Assembly: GCA_929200485.1 (NCBI GenBank)
Contig: CAKMZU010000025.1
Location: forward strand, 1-19,087
Length of the DNA: 19,087 bases
Source: an uncultured Gammaproteobacteria bacterium
GTDB taxonomy: Bacteria; Pseudomonadota; Gammaproteobacteria; Pseudomonadales; DT-91
Reading direction: 5' to 3'
The number at the start of each line of letters is the position of its first letter. The first letter of the stretch is position 1. Of the stretch, positions 14,654 through 19,087 are shown piece by piece. The position numbers and the translations under genes were made by a program. The notes beneath the pieces were generated by a model, which saw only the letters and a program-made list of their open reading frames with translations, made no database searches and was not told the DNA's origin.

Positions 14654-15658
14654 TTAATGGACAGGGTAGACGATTAGCGTTCTGTCGTCAGCCTGAGTAT
14701 CTTCCCAGGTTTTGCTCTGTAGCAGTTTTTTAAGATTCTTATCAGATTTTAAAACTTCTGGATTATTAATCAAGCTTTGAGAAAAATCGGTAATAAAGCC
14801 CATTAGATTGTTTTTTTTAGGTGAATATATCCATTCGTCACACGTCCCATCAGTCCCCATGACTACGGCCAGAATGTCTTTTTTTGGGAACTGGTAAATG
14901 TTAGGGAGTGGTTCCATACTAGGCACTGAATTTACCCAAGGTGAAAAGTTTCTTGAAAGCTGAAGATATTCTTTTATAGGTGGAAAGTAAAAAGCATTCA
15001 TATTCTCTGAATAATCTACTCCTATCTTTTTCAGTCGTTCACGCTCATCATTATTATCTTTAGAGTGGGGTACATTAATCAGAACGTCCCCGTTTCTTTT
15101 GATGACATAAATAGGTGAACTGCCAACATTCCATACAAAAATATTGGGGTTATTTTTTGCATCTAATAGAGCTGACAGTGTTGATCCACCCTCACCGTAT
15201 TGATCACTAGACTCTTTGATATGAGTTTCGGCAATCTCACAGCTGCTCTTTATCGATGTGTTTATTTCTTCATCACTGATCGGACTGTATTGCCGGCCAA
15301 AACATTGCCATATACCGCTTAGTGGAGGTTGCAAGATGGTTTTTTCAATCTGCTTGAAGATAGACTTTTTATTCTTAGTTGATGATAGAAAGTTAGCATA
15401 TTCATCTGTTCTATGCCCGTCAGCAACTAAACATAAGTTAAAGGCTTTGGAAGTAAAAACCGTTTTACGGTCCTGATCTGATCGACATTGAACGATCGCA
15501 GATCGAGGAGTTGGATGTTTCTTAATTACCTTTGACAAGGGGTTAAGTATTTCATCAGGAAGAGTGCAGACATAATCCATCGGATCATTGGCTCCACTGT
15601 GAATTTGAGCAACCATTGCCCAGAATAAAAACAGTTTTATAAGATATTTTTTTATCAA
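14654..15658 (-). CDS. exported PP2C (PPM)-family protein phosphatase-like protein
   Basis: 334 residues. A signal peptide (KKYLIKLFLFWAMVAQIHSG, about 3-22) predicts export. The rest follows the PPM motif order: QDR (62-64), LVADGHR with Asp80 and Gly81 (metal site), GEGGSTLSALL (156-165), WNVGSSPIYVIKRNG (176-190), DERERLKKIG (204-213), LQLSRNFSP (232-240), VVMGTDGTCDEW with Asp270, and ADDRTLIVY with Asp324/325. Most metal-binding acids are present. The usual Asp in the NVGDS motif is Ser180, so the third metal site is probably lost. Family members are normally cytosolic Ser/Thr phosphatases, so the signal peptide is unusual. The start is TTG 15658, with AGGTG about six bases upstream; no ATG fits. 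It stands alone between cbpM and argF, and no partner kinase is nearby. Confidence 0.8.
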   Translation of the reverse strand: MIKKYLIKLFLFWAMVAQIHSGANDPMDYVCTLPDEILNPLSKVIKKHPTPRSAIVQCRSDQDRKTVFTSKAFNLCLVADGHRTDEYANFLSSTKNKKSIFKQIEKTILQPPLSGIWQCFGRQYSPISDEEINTSIKSSCEIAETHIKESSDQYGEGGSTLSALLDAKNNPNIFVWNVGSSPIYVIKRNGDVLINVPHSKDNNDERERLKKIGVDYSENMNAFYFPPIKEYLQLSRNFSPWVNSVPSMEPLPNIYQFPKKDILAVVMGTDGTCDEWIYSPKKNNLMGFITDFSQSLINNPEVLKSDKNLKKLLQSKTWEDTQADDRTLIVYPVH

Positions 15659-15762
15659 ATTTGCACCTGTTGAAATAGATAAATCAGTAAAGAAATAAAT
15701 AACGCAGGTATTAAGAGAGCACTTTTATTGAATGGTTCAATGGCTGTTAGTGGCAGGGTATA

Positions 15763-15794
15763 TTTCAATTGACTAGCTCACTAGCCAATTGAAA
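15763..15794 (-). other. long hairpin downstream of argF
   Basis: TTTCAATTG (15763-15771) and CAATTGAAA (15786-15794) pair perfectly, and inner CTAG/CTAG adds four pairs across one A-C mismatch (a G-U pair on the minus strand), giving a 14-bp stem with a four-base loop. It lies 31 bases past the argF stop, but no T run follows on the minus strand. It may be an imperfect terminator or a 3'-end stabiliser. Confidence 0.5.
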
Positions 15795-15824
15795 GAAAGT
15801 CGATTTAAGATGTTATAAAAAAGA

Positions 15825-16736
15825 TCAATTCGATTGAGTAAGAAGAAATTCAATCAGTGCTTTTTGTGCGTGCAGGCGATTTTCAGCTTCGTCCCAAACC
15901 ACAGATTTCGCATGTTCGAGTAGATTTTCACTGATTTCTTCACCCCTGTGAGCCGGAAGGCAGTGCATGAATAGGGCATCGTCTTTCGTTAAGCCCAATA
16001 AAGCTTCATTAACTTGATAATCGGCAAAGGCTTTTTCGCGCTTAGCTTGTTCCTCTTCTTGCCCCATGGATGCCCAAACATCAGTCACGACAAGGTCGGC
16101 GTCTTTTGCTGCCTCGGTTGCCGATCTGAGCACCGTGACATGCGCTGAGAGTTGATCAAGTAACTGTTTATTTGGCTCATACCCTTCAGGGCAGGCAATG
16201 ACCAGTTGGAAATCAAATTGCTTTGCAGCATTCATGTAGGATTGACACATATTATTCCCATCACCCACCCAAACGACTTTTTTGCCTTTTATCGAGCCAC
16301 GATATTCTTGGTAGGTCTGCATGTCTGCCAATAATTGACAGGGGTGGTAGCTATCAGTAAGCGCATTGATAACGGGGACAGATGAAAATTCAGCCAGCTT
16401 TTCTAAACGTTCATGACCGAAAGTTCTCACCATAATGATATCCAACATTGAAGACAGAACGATGGCGGTATCTTCAATCGGTTCACCTCGGCCTAGCTGG
16501 ATGTCGTTGGGCGAAAGGAACATGGCGTGACCGCCAAGCTGTGCCATGCCGGCTTCAAAAGATACACGCGTTCGGGTGGACGATTTCTCAAACAACATTC
16601 CCATGACGGTATTTTTAAAAGGAGGATCGTTAGCAATGGCTCTGAGATTATTTTTCATCTCAATACCGCGATGAATAATTTGTTGTAATTCATCAGGTGT
16701 GCAGTCGTTTAATGTTAAAAAATGTCTGACGGTCAT
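15825..16736 (-). CDS. argF: ornithine carbamoyltransferase
   Basis: Cytosolic enzyme that makes citrulline from ornithine and carbamoyl phosphate, the sixth step of arginine synthesis. The 303 residues are the usual length. Carbamoyl-phosphate motif SSTRTR is at 52-57, HPCQ at 131-134, the ornithine-binding DVWASMG at 219-225, and the catalytic-cysteine motif HCLPAHRG at 258-265. It starts at ATG 16736, only two bases after the argD stop, with GGGA in the end of argD as RBS, so the two genes are coupled. The direction of catalysis (anabolic rather than the ADI pathway) is inferred from its pairing with argD. Confidence 0.97.
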   Translation of the reverse strand: MTVRHFLTLNDCTPDELQQIIHRGIEMKNNLRAIANDPPFKNTVMGMLFEKSSTRTRVSFEAGMAQLGGHAMFLSPNDIQLGRGEPIEDTAIVLSSMLDIIMVRTFGHERLEKLAEFSSVPVINALTDSYHPCQLLADMQTYQEYRGSIKGKKVVWVGDGNNMCQSYMNAAKQFDFQLVIACPEGYEPNKQLLDQLSAHVTVLRSATEAAKDADLVVTDVWASMGQEEEQAKREKAFADYQVNEALLGLTKDDALFMHCLPAHRGEEISENLLEHAKSVVWDEAENRLHAQKALIEFLLTQSN

Positions 16737-16738
16737 AA

Positions 16739-17908
16739 TTATTTCCCTAAGCCGTTAATCAGATCAATGATAGTGGCGGCTAATAAATCAATTTCTTTTT
16801 CTTCGATGATCAAAGGCGGTAAAAAACGAATGACTTTATCCTTTGACAGACAGATCAAAAGGTTTTTCTCTAAGGCTTTACGGGTAAAGTCAGCGCAAGG
16901 CTCTGTCAACTCAATGCCAATCATCAAGCCTTTGCCTCTAATATCAGCGACCTTAGGGTTATCTTTCAGTGCTTTGTTGAGTTGACTAGATAGCCTGTCG
17001 CCCATGTGTTGAACATTTTCAAGCAGGTTATCTTCCAAGATAGTTTTTATAGTGTTCAAAGCCACTGCTGTTACCAAGGGGTTACCGCCGTAGGTCGAGC
17101 CATGCGAGCCCGGTTGTAGAACATCGGCAACCTTTTCGTTTGCCATGCAGGCACCAATAGGCAAACCATTGCCTAACCCTTTAGCAGTTGTTAACACATC
17201 CGGTTTCCAATCGTAGGCTTGATAGCTAAAATAGTGCCCGGTTCGCCCATTGCCAGTTTGGACTTCATCCAACATTAAAAGCCAGTCATTGGCATCGCAA
17301 AGTGATCTCAGCCCATTCAAAAATTCATCGCTTGCCGGGTTGACTCCTCCTTCACCTTGAATGGTTTCAACCATCACCGCAACGACATTGGTGTTTGAGG
17401 ATAGTGCTTTAACACTCTCCAGATCATTAAACTGACACTGAATAAAACCTTCAGGAAAAGGCCCAAAGCCTTCTTTAAGTTTTTCATTTCCTGTTGCTGT
17501 CAGCGTTGCGATAGTTCGACCATGAAATGCACCGGTAAAGGTAATGATGGTTGGGGAATCTATTCCATTATTGGCACCATGCTTTCTTGCCAGTTTGATG
17601 GCCGCTTCATTCGCTTCTGCGCCTGAGTTTGAAAAGAAGCAGTTAGTCAGCCCTGAAATTTCAGTCAGCTTTTCAGCCAAGGCCTGCTGATTGGTAATAT
17701 TGTATAAATTCGAGGTATGAAGCAGCTTTCCTGCCTGCGTATTAATGGCCGCAGTGGTGTTTGGGTGAGAATGACCCAAGGCATTCACGCCGATTCCACT
17801 AATGGCATCCAGGTAGCGGCGGCCAGCATCATCCATTAACCAAACGCCTTCGCCTTGATTAAATTGGAGTGTTCTTTGCCCATAGGTATTCATGATGCTG
17901 GATGACAT
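16739..17908 (-). CDS. argD: acetylornithine aminotransferase (class III PLP aminotransferase)
   Basis: PLP enzyme that transfers an amino group from glutamate to N-acetylglutamate semialdehyde in arginine synthesis; many ArgD proteins also act in lysine synthesis (DapC). The 389 residues fit the family. Motifs are [17 protein letters not shown] near the N-terminus, [16 protein letters not shown] (93-108), ETIQGEGGV, the [15 protein letters not shown] block (Asp214 contacts PLP nitrogen), and the Schiff-base Lys243 in TTAKGLGNG. The start at ATG 17908 has GGAA upstream; ATG at codon 6 is an alternative. Pairing with argF argues for ArgD rather than the catabolic AstC. An intrinsic terminator lies 46 bases upstream of the start. 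Confidence 0.95.
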   Translation of the reverse strand: MSSSIMNTYGQRTLQFNQGEGVWLMDDAGRRYLDAISGIGVNALGHSHPNTTAAINTQAGKLLHTSNLYNITNQQALAEKLTEISGLTNCFFSNSGAEANEAAIKLARKHGANNGIDSPTIITFTGAFHGRTIATLTATGNEKLKEGFGPFPEGFIQCQFNDLESVKALSSNTNVVAVMVETIQGEGGVNPASDEFLNGLRSLCDANDWLLMLDEVQTGNGRTGHYFSYQAYDWKPDVLTTAKGLGNGLPIGACMANEKVADVLQPGSHGSTYGGNPLVTAVALNTIKTILEDNLLENVQHMGDRLSSQLNKALKDNPKVADIRGKGLMIGIELTEPCADFTRKALEKNLLICLSKDKVIRFLPPLIIEEKEIDLLAATIIDLINGLGK

Positions 17909-17954
17909 GACTTATATTCCTTCTAACCTCTTAACTTTTAAGATTTCATTAAAC

Positions 17955-17981
17955 AAAAAAAGGCTGCCCGTGCAGCCTTTT
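17955..17981 (-). terminator. intrinsic terminator or attenuator in the argDF leader
   Basis: On the minus strand the 10-bp stem AAAAGGCTGC/GCAGCCTTTT (arms at 17972-17981 and 17958-17967, four-base loop) is followed by a run of seven T (17955-17961). It is a strong terminator 46 bases before the argD start, with no minus-strand gene upstream that would need ending until 18470. If the argD promoter is upstream of it, it would work as an attenuator. It could instead only block antisense reading from the grxD side. Confidence 0.75.
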
Positions 17982-18049
17982 GAGTCATCCTAAGCGAACT
18001 GAATTGTTAAATCAATAGAGTAAAATCAATAAAGATGCGAGACGAATCC

Positions 18050-18078
18050 TTCGAAAAAGGGACTTTTTAGGGTAGAAT
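18050..18078 (+). promoter_or_regulatory. predicted sigma-70 promoter of grxD
   Basis: -35 TTCGAA (18050-18055), a 17-base spacer, and -10 TAGAAT (18073-18078, five of six). The predicted start is near 18085, 30 bases before the grxD ATG. Confidence 0.55.
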
Positions 18079-18114
18079 CGCGCCTCTTTTACCGTCTTTC
18101 TAGAGAGTAAGTCT

Positions 18115-18435
18115 ATGGACACTATTGAAACCATCAAAGCGCAAATTGAAGCCAACCCAATTCTTTTATATATGAAAGGCTCGCCGAACCAGCCGCAATG
18201 TGGGTTTTCTCAACGTTCTGCTCAAGCGATTATGGCTTGCGGTCAGCGTTTTGCCTATGTCGATATTCTAGACAATCCAGACATTCGTGCTGAACTGCCA
18301 AAATACGCTAACTGGCCAACTTTTCCACAGCTTTGGGTGAAGGGCGAGCTAATTGGCGGTTGTGACATCATCACTGAAATGTATGAGTCAGGTGAATTAA
18401 AAACCTTAATTGATGAAGCTGCGCCTGAGGCTTAA
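18115..18435 (+). CDS. grxD: monothiol glutaredoxin, Grx4/GrxD family
   Basis: CGFS-type glutaredoxin that binds a [2Fe-2S] cluster with glutathione and works in iron-sulfur cluster trafficking and iron sensing with BolA proteins. The 106 residues match the family. The active motif QPQCGFS puts the single cysteine at 29; TFPQLWVKGELIGGCDI is the glutathione-binding region (cis-Pro and GGCD). No second active-site cysteine is present. It is a single gene with its own promoter and a hairpin at its end; no bolA is next to it. Confidence 0.97.
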   Translation: MDTIETIKAQIEANPILLYMKGSPNQPQCGFSQRSAQAIMACGQRFAYVDILDNPDIRAELPKYANWPTFPQLWVKGELIGGCDIITEMYESGELKTLIDEAAPEA

Positions 18436-18442
18436 CTTTTTT

Positions 18443-18475
18443 GCAGCTTACTGTTTTTGAGTAAGCTGCTTAATT
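18443..18475 (+). terminator. terminator hairpin after grxD, at the end of a convergent gene
   Basis: A perfect 9-bp stem GCAGCTTAC/GTAAGCTGC (18443-18451 and 18461-18469, nine-base loop) lies seven bases past the grxD stop and is followed by TTAATT. The T tract is short. The right arm abuts the stop codon (18470-18472) of the convergent gene. Confidence 0.6.
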
Positions 18476-19087
18476 AGGGTCCAAGTCTTTTTTGAATCTA
18501 GCCAAAAATTTCTCCCGGTCTTTTTTACGCTGTTCGTCAGAGGGTTGTTCCACTTCTATATAAGGATCCTTCTCTCTCGATGAACCAAGCGTTTTTCCTG
18601 ATGTTGTATGACTTGGCTTTGTTGTGGAAAATGGCGTTGTTGTGTTGGTGTCGCCTCGTGAAAATCCAGCTACATTCTTGCCTAATTTGACGACCTTTAA
18701 TTTCTCTGAGGAATCAGCACTGGTATTGTAGGGGAGCTTATCATCTTCCACATATAACATTTCCCCTGTTGTTGGAGTATTATCAAGGGAGGGAGTCTCT
18801 GTGCATTGACCATCTAGTCCTCCATGGTTGTGCTCTGTTTTCCTTTGATCAATTAATGGGGATCTTCGTAGTGGGTGTTGGGATTGATAATTGCTATCGG
18901 AGGGCAATAAAGTACGGTTCGTTTTTTCTGGGTGGCGTTTTAACTCATCTCTAAACTCTTCGATCTGTTGATTGAAATCAGCAAAAATACCTTTCAGTTG
19001 ATCCGGTTGATCCAGTTGATCGACGCCACCCACTTTAGATTCAGCGAAATTGTTATTGTCTGTTGTTCTTATTTCTCCGGCTAAGTG
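18470..19087 (-). CDS. hydrophilic, probably disordered hypothetical protein, C-terminal part (enters from right edge)
   Basis: The minus-strand frame ending at TAA 18470-18472 is open to base 19087, so at least 205 residues are seen and the true start is outside the window. GTG 19033 is the first usual start inside but has no RBS and is not needed. The protein is almost without hydrophobic stretches and is rich in Asp, Ser, Thr, Lys and Pro, for example DQLDQPDQLKG, NTTTPFSTTKPSHTTSGK, and a charged end DEQRKKDREKFLARFKKDL. It has a short helical or coiled region near FADFNQQIEEFRDELKRH. I recognise no family. Long disordered tails of this kind occur in secreted effectors and in surface proteins, but nothing here decides it. 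Confidence 0.65.
   Translation of the reverse strand, partial: HLAGEIRTTDNNNFAESKVGGVDQLDQPDQLKGIFADFNQQIEEFRDELKRHPEKTNRTLLPSDSNYQSQHPLRRSPLIDQRKTEHNHGGLDGQCTETPSLDNTPTTGEMLYVEDDKLPYNTSADSSEKLKVVKLGKNVAGFSRGDTNTTTPFSTTKPSHTTSGKTLGSSREKDPYIEVEQPSDEQRKKDREKFLARFKKDLDPN

Noticed and set aside
17995..18025. ArgR box before argD (TGAATTGTTAAATCA)
   Set aside because: The half-sites do not fit the ARG box spacing and the second half is off consensus, so the match is not above chance.

Overview
The window looks like chromosomal DNA of a moderately AT-rich gammaproteobacterium. NrdA and NrdB are of the Pseudomonas/Legionella-like type: NrdB begins MLSWD and ends GGALSW, and NrdA carries two ATP cones. 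The cbpA-cbpM pair, the CusBA pump and the CGFS glutaredoxin fit the same group. A genus cannot be fixed from sequence alone. There is no rRNA, tRNA, insertion sequence, phage gene or CRISPR array.

Layout. (1) 1-3821, minus strand: a copper/silver export cluster. A small Cys-rich exported protein is followed by the CusB-like adaptor and the CusA-like RND pump, which runs off the left edge. No outer-membrane CusC gene is present. (2) 3912-6310: poorly conserved, AT-rich accessory DNA with an orphan lipoprotein (minus) and two plus-strand genes that each need one extra base to be open, so they are decayed or mis-sequenced. (3) 6357-11320: nrdA-nrdB (class Ia ribonucleotide reductase, minus) with a terminator. 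The control region holds a good promoter, a pair of NrdR-like boxes on it, DnaA-box-like sites just upstream, a second NrdR-like pair farther upstream, and a leader of about 370 nt rich in hairpins. (4) 11380-14416, plus strand: a compact putative operon of two paralogous methyltransferase-fold proteins with N-terminal export/anchor segments, then cbpA and its modulator cbpM. (5) 14654-15658, minus: an exported PP2C-family phosphatase-like protein. (6) 15825-17908, minus: argD-argF of arginine synthesis, with a strong intrinsic terminator inside the putative leader. (7) 18115-18435, plus: monothiol glutaredoxin grxD. (8) 18470-19087, minus: C-terminal part of a hydrophilic, probably disordered protein that enters from the right edge.

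How the parts relate. CusBA exports Cu(I)/Ag(I). NrdAB makes dNTPs, and its promoter layout suggests coupling to nucleotide pools (NrdR) and replication initiation (DnaA). ArgD and ArgF catalyse consecutive-pathway steps to citrulline. GrxD serves iron-sulfur cluster handling. The most unusual material is the exported methyltransferase-like pair joined to cbpAM, the structured nrdA leader with duplicated NrdR boxes, and the exported PP2C-like protein.
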